64,000 nucleotides of DNA from Galbibacter pacificus (GCF_029603155.1 NZ_JAPMUA010000003.1:310001-374000), one strand, 5' to 3'; positions 52,050-62,167 are shown, counted from the stretch's first letter. Notes: generated by a model from the letters alone, not told the origin. Numbers and translations: made by a program.

Positions 52050-53147
52050 TTAATTGATGATTTCAAATAATAAAAATTGATTTACCTGCGGATCGAGGGT
52101 ATTGAAATTATTATCAGAAATTAAAAGGATGGTTTTATGTCCGTTTGAAAGTGGGGGGCCATAGCAAATGCCTTCAATATTATCTATAGATCGATGTTTT
52201 AATTGCAGGCGAATGTCTTCTAGGTCAAAGACTAATTTTTTAGGTACCGTTGCTATTTTTTCTTCCGATAGATTAAGCGTTTCTAATGTATTTGTACTAT
52301 TTAAGGGGTCAATTTCGTATATCCGCAATCCGTTCGACTCTTTTCCCCAACCTGATGAATAAGAGCGTTCCAACACAAGCATTTTATCGGTAGAAAGGGC
52401 GAGCATGTCCGTGAGACCGTTAACAGAAAATGTGCCTTTTGGCTTTTTGTCTATTTTATCCAGTTGATATATAAATTGTTTTTTTGGTAGCGTGTCGTTC
52501 CAATTGTAATAAGTAATACGGGCGGGGCTGTATTTTTCTGAAAAAACGGGTTCCGAACCATCACTTTCCAACGGAAGCTCTGTTCCGACCCAAAATCCTT
52601 TTTTGTCATAAGAAATAGCCAGTCCTTCAAAAAGTCCGTTGTGCCTCGGCTTGTATTTGCTGTTAGCCTTGAAGTATTCGGGGATTTGATAGCTTTTGAT
52701 GAAATTTCCTTCTTTGTCAACTTCAATAACCGAGGGATCTTGCTTGTTTTTTATAGTTCCTTCACTAGAAAGAATAAAACTGTTGTTGACAGGATGGTAA
52801 AGAAGGGATTCTAGATCGAAAAAATGATTTTCAACAAAGGTGTTGTTCTTCTTCAAATGAGACACGCTTTTAAATATTACAGTATCTATTTTTTCATTTT
52901 TTATAACAATATCAGCAGTATAAAACCGCGGGCTTTTAGAGTCGTCACAAACAAAAAAATATGAGTCTTTATAGACATCTATGCCCGAAAGGCCACCAAT
53001 TTCTTCACCTTTAAATAAAACATTGTTCGGGAAAATATATTCATCCAAGAATTTTAGGTGTGTACTTTTATTGGCAGCTGTTTTGACCGAAGTGCAATTG
53101 GCAGCAAACACGGCAATGGTGGCATAGAGGCAAAACTTTTTAATCAT
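52050..53147 (-). CDS. Phytase-esterase-like lipoprotein
   Basis: 365 residues. Signal MIKKFCLYATIAVFAANC with Cys18 as lipobox. The body matches the esterase-like activity of phytase family (PF13449 type): GGLSGIDVYKDSYFFVCDDSKSPRF, FFDLESLLYHP, NGLFEGLAISYDKKGFWVGTE and NIEGICYGPPLSNGHKTILLISDNNFN. Beta-propeller-like fold. Enzyme activity of these proteins is rarely shown. It stands alone between the Lrp gene and the saccharopine dehydrogenase-like gene. Confidence 0.85.
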   Translation of the reverse strand: MIKKFCLYATIAVFAANCTSVKTAANKSTHLKFLDEYIFPNNVLFKGEEIGGLSGIDVYKDSYFFVCDDSKSPRFYTADIVIKNEKIDTVIFKSVSHLKKNNTFVENHFFDLESLLYHPVNNSFILSSEGTIKNKQDPSVIEVDKEGNFIKSYQIPEYFKANSKYKPRHNGLFEGLAISYDKKGFWVGTELPLESDGSEPVFSEKYSPARITYYNWNDTLPKKQFIYQLDKIDKKPKGTFSVNGLTDMLALSTDKMLVLERSYSSGWGKESNGLRIYEIDPLNSTNTLETLNLSEEKIATVPKKLVFDLEDIRLQLKHRSIDNIEGICYGPPLSNGHKTILLISDNNFNTLDPQVNQFLLFEIIN

Positions 53148-53228
53148 GCTCGTAAAATTTATTGCAAGTTACTTTAAACAGGAATTTGATTATTATAACA
53201 AAGTCAAAATTAATAAAAGTATTTAGTA

Positions 53229-54599
53229 TCAACCTGCAACATTGTTTGGGTTGTAACCCATATATGGAATGTTTTTTTCGGTAAATTTTATGCCATGATT
53301 TTCCAATTCATTCAGAACAGGGGCGTAAATATCTTTAAGAATGGGAATTACCACGCCCGTTGCCGAAATTTCTTTATTTAAAATTTTAAGTGCCGCAATG
53401 CCCAACGGAAGCCCAACGGTTTTAGACATGGCCGTATAAGTTTTATCTTCGCCAATGGCAACCATGCTGGAATCTATTTGTTTTTTTTCGCCATTAAGCT
53501 CATAACCAAATTTATGGTACATTACAATCATATCCTTATCGTCGTTGTTTAGCAACCAATGGTCTTCCAGAATTTTTTGCAGTGCCTGGGCCGGGGTTGC
53601 ATTTTTTATAGCTATTTTCTTATGTGGATCAAAAAGATCGAGCTCAACAAGTTTCTCCCACATATTATCGTCTTGATCAATTTTTAAATAGTGCCTCAGC
53701 TTTAGTTCTACCGAATCGGTTGGCGAATAGGGAAGGAAAGAATTTACAAACTCGCGGTACGTCATATTTTCTGAATCTTCCAGCACAAACGTATCGTCTG
53801 TCATTCCCAATTGTACAAACATGTTCCATGCCTTGGAAAAGCCAATCCTCCTAATGGTGCCACGGTAGAGCGTAAGGACGTTCTCTAAGCCATAAGCACT
53901 TCTGTATTTTAGGGAATCGCGGTTGGCATAGCCTTCAAACTTTCCATAACCCTCTACTTCAAGAAACTCTGTCCGTCTAAAAAGCTTATGGTACGGAATG
54001 TATTTGTAATTGCCTTCCTGAATAAATTTGGCCGTGCCGCCCTGCCCTGCCACCACCACATTTCTGGGGTTCCATGTAAATTTATAGTTCCATAAATTGG
54101 TATCGCTTTCCGGGGCCACCAACCCACCGGTAAAAGATTCAAAAAGAATCATTTTGCCACCTCTGTCCCTTATGCTATCTATAACCTTCATGGCGCTCAT
54201 ATGGTCAATTCCGGGATCTACGCCAATTTCATTTAAAAATATAAGCCCCTTTTGCTTAACAGCATTGTTTAATTGTTCCATTTCTGGGCTTACATATGAT
54301 GCCGTAACCAAATTTTTTTCAAACCTAAGGCAATCTTTGGCCACGTCAATATGGTATCTTGCGGGCAACATAGAGATTACCAAATGGGCTTTTTTTATTG
54401 CATTTTGCCTGTCTTCCTCATCAAAAATATCTAATTTTACTGCGGTGCTCTTAGGATGGTTTTTAAGCAATTTCTCGCAATTACTCGGGTCTTTGTCGCC
54501 AACGGTAATGTGAAGTTGCTCTTTTTCTGCTTTTTCTAATAAGTATTTTAATAAATGTGAAGTAGATTTTCCTGCACCAATCAATAAGATATTTCTCAT
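53229..54599 (-). CDS. Saccharopine dehydrogenase-like enzyme
   Basis: 456 residues from the ATG at 54599; the frame is open for 18 more codons, but MRNILLIGAGKSTSHLLKYLL starts the Rossmann fold directly. It has NAD(P) binding at residues 5-10 (GAGKS), HLVISMLPARYH, NEIGVDPGIDHMSAMKVI and the C-terminal domain found in Lys9-type reductases. Possible roles: lysine metabolism through saccharopine or a related aminoadipate/homospermidine-like reaction. Divergent from DUF423. Confidence 0.85.
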   Translation of the reverse strand: MRNILLIGAGKSTSHLLKYLLEKAEKEQLHITVGDKDPSNCEKLLKNHPKSTAVKLDIFDEEDRQNAIKKAHLVISMLPARYHIDVAKDCLRFEKNLVTASYVSPEMEQLNNAVKQKGLIFLNEIGVDPGIDHMSAMKVIDSIRDRGGKMILFESFTGGLVAPESDTNLWNYKFTWNPRNVVVAGQGGTAKFIQEGNYKYIPYHKLFRRTEFLEVEGYGKFEGYANRDSLKYRSAYGLENVLTLYRGTIRRIGFSKAWNMFVQLGMTDDTFVLEDSENMTYREFVNSFLPYSPTDSVELKLRHYLKIDQDDNMWEKLVELDLFDPHKKIAIKNATPAQALQKILEDHWLLNNDDKDMIVMYHKFGYELNGEKKQIDSSMVAIGEDKTYTAMSKTVGLPLGIAALKILNKEISATGVVIPILKDIYAPVLNELENHGIKFTEKNIPYMGYNPNNVAG

Positions 54600-54670
54600 A
54601 CAACAATATTTATAATTTAACACTAATGTATAAAAATGTTGTATACGTAACAATTAAATTACAATGAATT

Positions 54671-55057
54671 ATGACTAAAGGAATTTTGATTGCCGGAGCT
54701 ATTTTAGGCTTTTTGGCTGTAATATTAGGTGCCTTTGGGGCACATGCTTTAAAAAATGCCATCGATGCAGAAGCTATAAAAACTTTTGAAACCGGCGTTA
54801 AATATCAAATGTATCATGCACTTTTACTTCTTTTTGTTGGAAGCACCACTTTTTTGAGTGAAGGGACAAAAAATACCATTATGTATTTGGTAATTCTTGG
54901 GGTTGTATTGTTTTCTGGTTCCATTTACGGACTTGCCACCAACAGCCTTACTCCTTTTGATTTTAAAAAAATAGGCTTTATTACCCCAATAGGCGGAACA
55001 TTGCTTATTGTTTCTTGGGGAATCTTAATTTATAAGTTCGTTCGTCTAAAAATTTAG
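54671..55057 (+). CDS. DUF423 membrane protein
   Basis: 128 residues, four transmembrane helices. ILAVILGAFGAHALKN near residue 15 and FETGVKYQMYHALLLL match the YwdK/DUF423 family, whose function is not known. It precedes pckA by 79 nt, but pckA has its own promoter. Confidence 0.9.
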   Translation: MTKGILIAGAILGFLAVILGAFGAHALKNAIDAEAIKTFETGVKYQMYHALLLLFVGSTTFLSEGTKNTIMYLVILGVVLFSGSIYGLATNSLTPFDFKKIGFITPIGGTLLIVSWGILIYKFVRLKI

Positions 55058-55079
55058 CAAAAAATCGATAACTCAAACG

Positions 55080-55107
55080 TTGTAGTTAGATATTTTTTAT
55101 ACATTTG
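55080..55107 (+). promoter_or_regulatory. Promoter of pckA
   Basis: TTG (55080-55082), 17-nt spacer, TACATTTG (55100-55107), a full match to the Bacteroidota consensus, 29 nt before the ATG at 55137. Confidence 0.7.
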
Positions 55108-55136
55108 CGGTAGCTACTAACAACAATTAATTTATA

Positions 55137-56747
55137 ATGACGGTGGACAAAGCACTTGTTACGAAAACGATTTCGTTAAAAGAATATGGAATTAATAATG
55201 CAAAGGTTAATTATCAATTAAGTCCGAAAAAATTACACCAGATTTCTATTGAAAAGGGAATGGGGCAAGAGGCTTCTTCTGGAGCCTTGGTGATAAATAC
55301 GGGCGAATTTACCGGAAGGTCGCCCAAGGATAGGTTCCTTGTAAAGGACGAAATAACGGCCGATAAAGTATGGTGGGGAGATATTAACTTGCCTTTTGAT
55401 ACTGAAAAATTTGATGCCTTATACAATAAGGTAACCGATTATTTATCTGGAAAAGAACTATATGTACGCGATTGCTATGCTTGTGCAGACAAAGAGTACC
55501 GATTGAATATTCGCGTAATTAATGAATACCCATGGAGCAATTTATTTGCGTATAACATGTTCTTACGCCCGGGGGAAGAGACTTTGGAAAATTTTACGGC
55601 CGATTGGACGGTTGTCAATGCGCCTGGATTTAAGGCCAATCCCGAAACCGACGGAACACGCCAACATAATTTTGCAATACTTAATTTTAAGAGGAAAATT
55701 GTCTTGATTGGCGGAACAGGCTATACCGGTGAAATAAAAAAAGGTATTTTTTCTGCTTTAAATTTTTTACTTCCAGTATATGCAAATACGTTGCCAATGC
55801 ACTGTAGTGCAAATGTTGGCAAAAAAGGAGACACCTCCATTTTTTTCGGGCTGTCCGGTACGGGAAAAACAACCCTTTCGGCAGATCCTACCAGAAAGCT
55901 TATTGGCGATGACGAGCATGGGTGGACAAGCGAAAATTCAGTTTTCAATTTCGAGGGTGGCTGTTATGCCAAAGTAATCAATCTTTCAGAAGAAAACGAA
56001 CCCGATATATATGGCGCCATAAAAGAAGGCGCACTTTTGGAAAATGTCGTTGTAAAAGAGAATGGAGAAGTAGATTTTGGCAATACGTCCATTACACCAA
56101 ACACACGCGTAAGTTACCCTATTTATCATATTAAAAATATACAGCAACCTTCCATTGGCTATACGCCCAAAAACATATTCTTTTTAACGGCAGATGCTTT
56201 TGGGGTACTGCCACCAATTTCAAAACTTACGCCTGGCCAGGCAGCATACCATTTTATTTCTGGTTATACCGCCAAAGTAGCGGGAACCGAAGATGGTGTA
56301 GATGAACCCGTGCCGTCGTTTTCGGCATGTTTTGGTGCGCCGTTTATGCCATTGCACCCTGCTAAATATGCCGAAATGTTAAGCGCTAAGATGAAGGAGT
56401 CTGGCGTAAATGTATGGTTGGTAAACACCGGATGGACAGGTGGTCCGTATGGTGTTGGAAAAAGAATGGCCTTAAAGTATACACGTGCCATGATTCAAGC
56501 CGCCATGAGTGGGAATTTGGGAGAAATTTGCTATGAAAACTACCATATACATTCAGTTTTTGGGCTGGCGCAGCCACGAAGTTGCCCCAATGTGCCCAGT
56601 GAAATATTGAGTTCGAGAAAAACATGGAATAACGATGAAGGCTATTACAAAAAAGCCCATCAATTGGCAGATGCCTTTAAGGAAAACTTTAAAAAGTTTG
56701 CATCGTATGCCAATGAAGAAACAAAGGTCGGCGGACCTTTGGTCTGA
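55137..56747 (+). CDS. pckA: Phosphoenolpyruvate carboxykinase (ATP)
   Basis: 536 residues, standard length for the ATP form. Converts oxaloacetate and ATP to PEP, CO2 and ADP in gluconeogenesis. FTGRSPKDRF near residue 62 (substrate Arg), the kinase-1 loop GLSGTGKTTLSADP near residue 244, and LIGDDEHGWT with the metal Asp. It is followed by a terminator hairpin. With pyk 28 kb away on the same strand, it completes PEP-pyruvate exchange. Confidence 0.97.
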   Translation: MTVDKALVTKTISLKEYGINNAKVNYQLSPKKLHQISIEKGMGQEASSGALVINTGEFTGRSPKDRFLVKDEITADKVWWGDINLPFDTEKFDALYNKVTDYLSGKELYVRDCYACADKEYRLNIRVINEYPWSNLFAYNMFLRPGEETLENFTADWTVVNAPGFKANPETDGTRQHNFAILNFKRKIVLIGGTGYTGEIKKGIFSALNFLLPVYANTLPMHCSANVGKKGDTSIFFGLSGTGKTTLSADPTRKLIGDDEHGWTSENSVFNFEGGCYAKVINLSEENEPDIYGAIKEGALLENVVVKENGEVDFGNTSITPNTRVSYPIYHIKNIQQPSIGYTPKNIFFLTADAFGVLPPISKLTPGQAAYHFISGYTAKVAGTEDGVDEPVPSFSACFGAPFMPLHPAKYAEMLSAKMKESGVNVWLVNTGWTGGPYGVGKRMALKYTRAMIQAAMSGNLGEICYENYHIHSVFGLAQPRSCPNVPSEILSSRKTWNNDEGYYKKAHQLADAFKENFKKFASYANEETKVGGPLV

Positions 56748-56797
56748 CATTAATTTATAGGGAGTGAAGCCTCCCGAGCTTGCCAAATAGTTAGTAG

Positions 56798-56826
56798 AAA
56801 AGCCTCTGGATTCCCAGAGGCTTTTT
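56798..56826. terminator. Bidirectional terminator between pckA and hemD
   Basis: AAAAGCCTCTGG (56798-56809) pairs with CCAGAGGCTTTT (56814-56825) around a 4-nt loop; T run follows. It serves pckA and, in reverse, hemD. Confidence 0.85.
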
Positions 56827-56850
56827 GTATATGGTATGCAATTCTAAATG

Positions 56851-57597
56851 TTATTTTTTGTTCACTTGAGCAATGTATTTCTCAAGGGCCATTGTCATGG
56901 ATGGGGTTTCGGGAGTGGGCGCTTCAATATCTATGCGCAGTCCCGCTTCTGTTGCCGCTTTAACGGTAGTATTTCCAAATACGGCAATCCGGGTATCGTT
57001 TTGTTTAAAGTCGGGAAAATTCTTCAGTAAAGATTCAATTCCAGAAGGGCTAAAGAATACCAGAATGTCATAATAAACATCTCTTAAGTCAGAAAGGTCG
57101 CTTATAACGGTTTTGTATAAGATTGCCCTTTTCCAGTCTACTTTAAGTTCGTTCAATGTTTCCGGAACAGAAGGTTTCAGCACATCGGAAGATGGTAACA
57201 GGAACTTTTCATCTTTATACTTCTTGATAAGTGGTGCAAGTTCTTGAAAAGTCCGTTTACCAACATAAATTTTACGTTTTCTGTAAACTACATATTTTTG
57301 TAAATAATAGGCTACGGCTTCAGATTGGCAAAAATATTTCATAGAATCCGGCACCTTGAACCGCATTTCTTCGGCAATTCTAAAAAAATGGTCTACAGAG
57401 TTTCTACTTGTTAGTACGATTGCTGTAAATTGCGTTAAGTCAATTTTTTGCTGTCTTACATCTCTTGCATTAACTCCTTCAACATGAATAAAAGGTCTAA
57501 AATCTACCTTGATTTTTTGCTTTTCCACCAGCCTTAAATATGGGGAATTTTCCACTTTAGGCTCGGGTTGGGAAACCAGTATTGTCTTAACTTTCAT
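56851..57597 (-). CDS. hemD: Uroporphyrinogen-III synthase
   Basis: 248 residues, standard length. Closes and inverts the D ring of hydroxymethylbilane in heme synthesis. The two-domain fold is visible through LTQFTAIVLTSRNSVDHFF near residue 75, LLPSSDVLKPSVPETL, and the ending FSPSGIESLLKNF...VFGNTTVKAATEAGL typical of the family. Third gene of a leftward operon; 9 nt after DUF4271. Confidence 0.9.
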   Translation of the reverse strand: MKVKTILVSQPEPKVENSPYLRLVEKQKIKVDFRPFIHVEGVNARDVRQQKIDLTQFTAIVLTSRNSVDHFFRIAEEMRFKVPDSMKYFCQSEAVAYYLQKYVVYRKRKIYVGKRTFQELAPLIKKYKDEKFLLPSSDVLKPSVPETLNELKVDWKRAILYKTVISDLSDLRDVYYDILVFFSPSGIESLLKNFPDFKQNDTRIAVFGNTTVKAATEAGLRIDIEAPTPETPSMTMALEKYIAQVNKK

Positions 57598-57606
57598 AAA
57601 TATCCA

Positions 57607-58269
57607 TTAGTTTGAAGCCTTATCAATAAAATAAAATTTTATTAGTATCAAATAAGGGGCTATTTCTAGCGCGCAAAGATACAAAATAAAATAAAACAAA
57701 TATTTTCCTATTAATTTTTGATGATTTCTTAATGTAAGTGCTAAAGAGATGATATTTAAAGATATAAAAACAATTAAAATTATATAAAACATAATTTTAA
57801 TGTTTAAATTACTGTAAATGAGCAAACTAATTAACGGGAGCAATAGTAGTGCAGCAAGGTTTCTATAGGTTACTTTATGAAAATGAAAACTTTCAACAAA
57901 AGAAGTGATATCAAAAATTGTTGCTATCATTTTTTCCAAATAGAATTTAAAAAGAATAAACAGGAACAAAAATGGAAGTATTAAATAGGGATTTATATTT
58001 ATGGGAAGTTTAAAAATATCGATACCAATCCATACAATTAAGGTAAAACAGATTAATTGAGGGACAAATAGAAAAAAATTAAATGGAGTGGTGGTCTGGT
58101 TTGGTTCTTTGCTGAAAATTTTGAGGTATTTATAATTAACAAAGAGCATAATGAAAGAGTGGAACTTTTGCTCGTCTATAAACTTTGCAATGGTTAAACT
58201 CAATACTGAAGCAAATAGTAAAAGTGTTTCTGCTGTGTTAAAATCAATATGTCGCAACGTTTCGTTCAA
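57607..58269 (-). CDS. DUF4271 membrane protein
   Basis: 220 residues, five or six hydrophobic helices, very rich in Leu, Ile and Phe. The FDITSFVESFHFHKVTYRNLAALLLLP block in the fourth segment is the family hallmark. Function unknown, confined to Bacteroidota, and generally found next to hemD as here. It lies 1 nt after the GT39 gene. Confidence 0.88.
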   Translation of the reverse strand: MNETLRHIDFNTAETLLLFASVLSLTIAKFIDEQKFHSFIMLFVNYKYLKIFSKEPNQTTTPFNFFLFVPQLICFTLIVWIGIDIFKLPININPYLILPFLFLFILFKFYLEKMIATIFDITSFVESFHFHKVTYRNLAALLLLPLISLLIYSNLNIKIMFYIILIVFISLNIISLALTLRNHQKLIGKYLFYFILYLCALEIAPYLILIKFYFIDKASN

Positions 58270-58270
58270 G

Positions 58271-59944
58271 TCAGTCGATTTTTATCAGTTTTCCTTGAAA
58301 TCCTGGGTAAATGCCATGCTCTAAAATGCCCATTCTAAAATATTTGCTATTGGGCATAATAACCGTATCGGGAACTTTCACGTTAAGGATGATCGAACCC
58401 TTGGGGCTAATTGTATTTTCTTCAGAAGAAATAATTAACGGAAATGTTTTAATAATCCGTTTGTGCTTATCGAAAGAAATACCTTCAAAAGTCAATTTTT
58501 TAATGCCTATGTTTTCTGGGTACGGGTTGTAAAGAGTAGCCGCAAAAGCATTGGGAATGTTTTTCTTAAAAGTTTTCTTGGCAAATGACAATTTCATCTT
58601 TCTGTAACTCGTGAAATTGTCAATAATAGTTCCTTTAAATTTGTGGTGCCTAAATTCCCGGATGTATGTAATAGTGGAATCTATTTTATACCTATCGTCG
58701 CCGGTAATGTAGGCCACTTTTTTGTTCCGAACCTTAAATTCGGAGCTGTCGATATCAAACTGATTTTGGCGCGCATCAATATCGTTAGACGAATAAACAG
58801 TATTTCCAGAATAAAAGGCATACATAGAAGCATCTCTATACGAACTGTGAAATACAACCGGAATATCCCCAACCTGCTTGTTTAAATGGGCTACCCATTC
58901 TTTATTTCCATATGCTTCGTAATTTATAGGGGAAATGGACGGGAAAATAAGGGCAACCCTTAAGATGCAGATTAAAATTACCGAAAAAACACTTATACGG
59001 AATAACCATTTGCGATATTTTGTATGGATAAAGGCATATCTTAACGAAAAAAGAATAAGCGGGATAACCATTAAAATTACCCATTGTGCTTGCGTTTTTC
59101 TTGAAAAACTGGAAAACAGGAAAAAAGCAAATACGCCATATGCAACAAATTTCAGTGCCTTGTCAAATTTATCTTTTGAGGCCAATGCATACAACGACCA
59201 ATACATAAAAGGAAATGCCAATCCCGCTACGGCAATACAATTGGTAAGGTAATTTAAAGTAAACTTAATTTTATAGGCACTATTGGCACGATCGAAGAGA
59301 TGGTACCTTAAAGGCGCAAAATCAGCTTCATAGAGCCAAATGAGATGAGGTATATAAAGGATTAATGAAAATAAAACGGCCAGCCAAAACTTGCCGTTTT
59401 TGAGTAAAGACAGGTTCGAGAAAAGTACAAAGCCTATTAAAAGCACTCCATGATACTTACAGTACATAACAGCTGCCATACTAAAACCGAGCATCAAAAC
59501 GGCAATACTGTCCTGCTGGTATAAAAAACGTTTGTATGCCCATAAAAACAGCAAGCTAAAAGTTATTAATGGAGTGTCGGGCAAAATCATAAAGCCATAT
59601 GCCGTTAAAAGCCCCACGCTGCTTACAAACATTATAAAAAGCCAGATGTAGCGGTATTTTTTTTCGCTATCTATCAAGAACCATAACAATATTACATTGG
59701 CACTATATAGAAAAGGGGCGGCAAGGCGCACGCCCAATTCCCCTTGAAATAAAAGGGTGCCCAATTTAACCAAAAAAGCAACCATCGGGGGGTGGTCAAA
59801 ATACCCCCAGCTTAAGTTTTTGGCAAAATACCAGTAATAAGCCTCGTCAAAAATAATTCCGGTATAAGCACTTTGTATGAGATTGACAATAGTAATAACA
59901 ATTAAAAAACCAATGAGTATTTTGATTGAAAGTGCTTTGTTCAT
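58271..59944 (-). CDS. Glycosyltransferase family 39 (ArnT/PMT-like) membrane protein
   Basis: 557 residues from the ATG at 59944 (an upstream in-frame ATG lies in the promoter region). About 11-12 helices; the first periplasmic loop has the catalytic FDEAYYWYFAKNLSWGYFDHPPM, with D and E in the usual D-E-x-Y place. These proteins use a polyprenyl-phosphate sugar to glycosylate lipids or proteins on the periplasmic face. The divergent neighbour at 60082 makes polyprenyl-phosphate sugars, the probable donor. Confidence 0.9.
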   Translation of the reverse strand: MNKALSIKILIGFLIVITIVNLIQSAYTGIIFDEAYYWYFAKNLSWGYFDHPPMVAFLVKLGTLLFQGELGVRLAAPFLYSANVILLWFLIDSEKKYRYIWLFIMFVSSVGLLTAYGFMILPDTPLITFSLLFLWAYKRFLYQQDSIAVLMLGFSMAAVMYCKYHGVLLIGFVLFSNLSLLKNGKFWLAVLFSLILYIPHLIWLYEADFAPLRYHLFDRANSAYKIKFTLNYLTNCIAVAGLAFPFMYWSLYALASKDKFDKALKFVAYGVFAFFLFSSFSRKTQAQWVILMVIPLILFSLRYAFIHTKYRKWLFRISVFSVILICILRVALIFPSISPINYEAYGNKEWVAHLNKQVGDIPVVFHSSYRDASMYAFYSGNTVYSSNDIDARQNQFDIDSSEFKVRNKKVAYITGDDRYKIDSTITYIREFRHHKFKGTIIDNFTSYRKMKLSFAKKTFKKNIPNAFAATLYNPYPENIGIKKLTFEGISFDKHKRIIKTFPLIISSEENTISPKGSIILNVKVPDTVIMPNSKYFRMGILEHGIYPGFQGKLIKID

Positions 59945-60081
59945 TATAGTTAATTCCAGATTGTTTGGTAAAAATACATAAATATTCGCATGCAAAATTC
60001 CTTAAAATCAGTTTAAAAAACTAAAAGATATCGCAAATACTTTTTATTTAATGCTATTTTTGTGGCATCAAGAAAGATAGC

Positions 60082-60804
60082 ATGCAATCAGATAGTTTAG
60101 TAATTATACCTACATACAACGAAATTGAAAATGTAGAAATTATAATCACGGCTGTATTTCAACTTAAAAAATCTTTTCATATCCTTATTGTAGACGATAA
60201 TTCTCCCGACGGAACCGCGCAAAAGGTAGAAGAACTGCAAGAGAAGTATCCGCAGGCACTTCATTTGGAAGTAAGAAAAGAAAAATCGGGTTTGGGAACG
60301 GCATATATTCACGGATTTAAATGGGCACTGGATAAAGATTACGAATATGTTTTTGAAATGGATGCCGATTTCTCGCATAATCCACGTGACCTTGTCAGGC
60401 TTTACAATGCCTGCGTGCGCCATGGCGCTAGCATGGCCATAGGTTCGCGTTATGTAAAGGGTGTAAATGTGGTTAACTGGCCCTTGCAAAGAGTGCTGCT
60501 TTCCTATGGGGCCTCCATGTATGTTAAAACCATTACGGGTATGAAAATACACGACCCAACTGCTGGGTTTGTTTGCTATAAAAGGGAGGTAATAGAAACA
60601 ATTGACCTGGACAAAATTAAGTTTGTTGGTTATGCTTTCCAGATTGAAATGAAGTTTAAAGCACATTTGCAGCAGTTTAAAATGATAGAAGTCCCCATTA
60701 TTTTTAAAGACCGTACCAGGGGGAAATCTAAAATGAACGGGAAAATTATAAACGAAGCTATTTTTGGCGTGCTCTCGCTAAAATGGAATAGCTTTTTTAA
60801 GTAA
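60082..60804 (+). CDS. Polyprenol-phosphate mannose synthase-like glycosyltransferase (family 2)
   Basis: 240 residues, single GT-A domain without membrane helices. VIIPTYNEIENVE near residue 7, HILIVDDNSPDGTA, YVFEMDADFSHNP (D-x-D, metal) and GSRYVKG are the hallmarks of Dpm1-type enzymes. Transfers mannose or a similar sugar to a polyprenyl phosphate. The divergent GT39 gene is the likely user of the product. Followed 20 nt later by dihydroorotase. Confidence 0.92.
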   Translation: MQSDSLVIIPTYNEIENVEIIITAVFQLKKSFHILIVDDNSPDGTAQKVEELQEKYPQALHLEVRKEKSGLGTAYIHGFKWALDKDYEYVFEMDADFSHNPRDLVRLYNACVRHGASMAIGSRYVKGVNVVNWPLQRVLLSYGASMYVKTITGMKIHDPTAGFVCYKREVIETIDLDKIKFVGYAFQIEMKFKAHLQQFKMIEVPIIFKDRTRGKSKMNGKIINEAIFGVLSLKWNSFFK

Positions 60805-60824
60805 TCAAGCTATATTTTTAAGAA

Positions 60825-62162
60825 ATGAAGAAGACCATAATAAAAAATGCCACCATAGTTAATGAAGAAAAGGTTTTTGAAGGCGACGTGCTTATTGAAG
60901 GCGAATATATCAAGAAGATAGGAAAAGATATTACTGATGCCCATGCCGTAATAATCGATGCCAACGGAAAAATTTTAATGCCCGGAATTATAGACGATCA
61001 AGTACATTTTAGGGAGCCCGGGCTTACCCACAAAGGAAATATAGCCACAGAAAGCAGAGCGGCCATTGCCGGAGGTGTAACCACATTTATAGAACAGCCA
61101 AATACCAATCCGCAAACGGTTACCATTGAAAAACTTGAAGAGAAAATGGAGATCGGTAAGCAAACAGCCTATGCCAATTATTCGTTTATGTTTGGGGGGA
61201 CCAACGATAATTTGGAAGAATTAAAACGTTTAGACAAAAATGCATGTGCCGGGGTGAAATTGTTTTTAGGGTCTTCTACCGGAAATATGCTGGTTGATAA
61301 CGAAGCCGTAATTGAAAAGATATTTTCTAACACCGAAATGGTAATTTCTGCCCATTGTGAAGACGAAACAACCATAAAGAACAACTTGGAAAAATATAAG
61401 GCTGAGTTTGGTAACGATATACCCATAAAATACCATCCAATTATCCGCAGTGCGGATGCGTGCTATTTGTCATCGTCAAAAGCAATAGCATTGGCCAGAA
61501 AAACCAATGCGCGCTTACATGTGTTCCATGTGTCCACAGCAAAGGAAACAGAGCTTTTTAGAAACGACATTCCGTTAGAAGAAAAAAGGATAACAGCAGA
61601 AGTTTGTACGCATCACCTTTGGTTCTCGGATGCAGATTATAATGAAAAAGGCACTTTTATAAAGTGGAACCCGGCAGTAAAAACGGCCAAAGACAGAGAA
61701 GCACTTTGGGAGGCTTTACTGGACAATAGGATAGACGTGCTAGCAACCGACCATGCACCACATACACTTGAAGAAAAACAGAACATTTATACAGATGCCC
61801 CTTCCGGGGGGCCACTTGTTCAACATACGCTGGCGGCATTAATGGAAAAACAAAAGGAAGGGAAGATTTCCTTGGAAAAATTAATCCAAAAAATGTGTCA
61901 CAACCCGGCCATATTGTTCAATATTGCAAAAAGGGGATTTGTAAGGGAAGGATATTATGCCGATCTTGTATTGGTAGATCCGGTGACGAATTGGACAGTT
62001 AATAAGAACAATATTTTATACAAATGCGGGTGGTCTCCTTTTGAGGGCACAACGTTCTCGACCAAGGTTACCCACACCTTTGTAAATGGAAATTTAGCTT
62101 ACCATAATGGAGAGTTTTCCAAAAAAAGAAACGTAAAACGACTTACTTTTAACAGAGATTAG
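60825..62162 (+). CDS. pyrC: Dihydroorotase
   Basis: 445 residues. Cyclises carbamoyl-aspartate in pyrimidine synthesis. IDDQVHFREPGLTHKG is the metal-site start: the family usually reads D-x-H-x-H-x-R-E-P-G, and here the first His is Gln, as I recall for other Bacteroidota dihydroorotases. The carboxylated Lys (AGVKLFLGSSTG), the His pair (ISAHCE, HVFHVST) and the catalytic Asp (ATDHAPH) are present. Operon with the Dpm1-like gene and DUF4296 (5 nt). Confidence 0.92.
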   Translation: MKKTIIKNATIVNEEKVFEGDVLIEGEYIKKIGKDITDAHAVIIDANGKILMPGIIDDQVHFREPGLTHKGNIATESRAAIAGGVTTFIEQPNTNPQTVTIEKLEEKMEIGKQTAYANYSFMFGGTNDNLEELKRLDKNACAGVKLFLGSSTGNMLVDNEAVIEKIFSNTEMVISAHCEDETTIKNNLEKYKAEFGNDIPIKYHPIIRSADACYLSSSKAIALARKTNARLHVFHVSTAKETELFRNDIPLEEKRITAEVCTHHLWFSDADYNEKGTFIKWNPAVKTAKDREALWEALLDNRIDVLATDHAPHTLEEKQNIYTDAPSGGPLVQHTLAALMEKQKEGKISLEKLIQKMCHNPAILFNIAKRGFVREGYYADLVLVDPVTNWTVNKNNILYKCGWSPFEGTTFSTKVTHTFVNGNLAYHNGEFSKKRNVKRLTFNRD

Positions 62163-62167
62163 AGAAC

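Noticed and set aside
60097..60666. 189-codon minus-strand open frame inside the Dpm1-like gene
   Set aside because: Antisense to conserved glycosyltransferase motifs and without recognisable features of its own.
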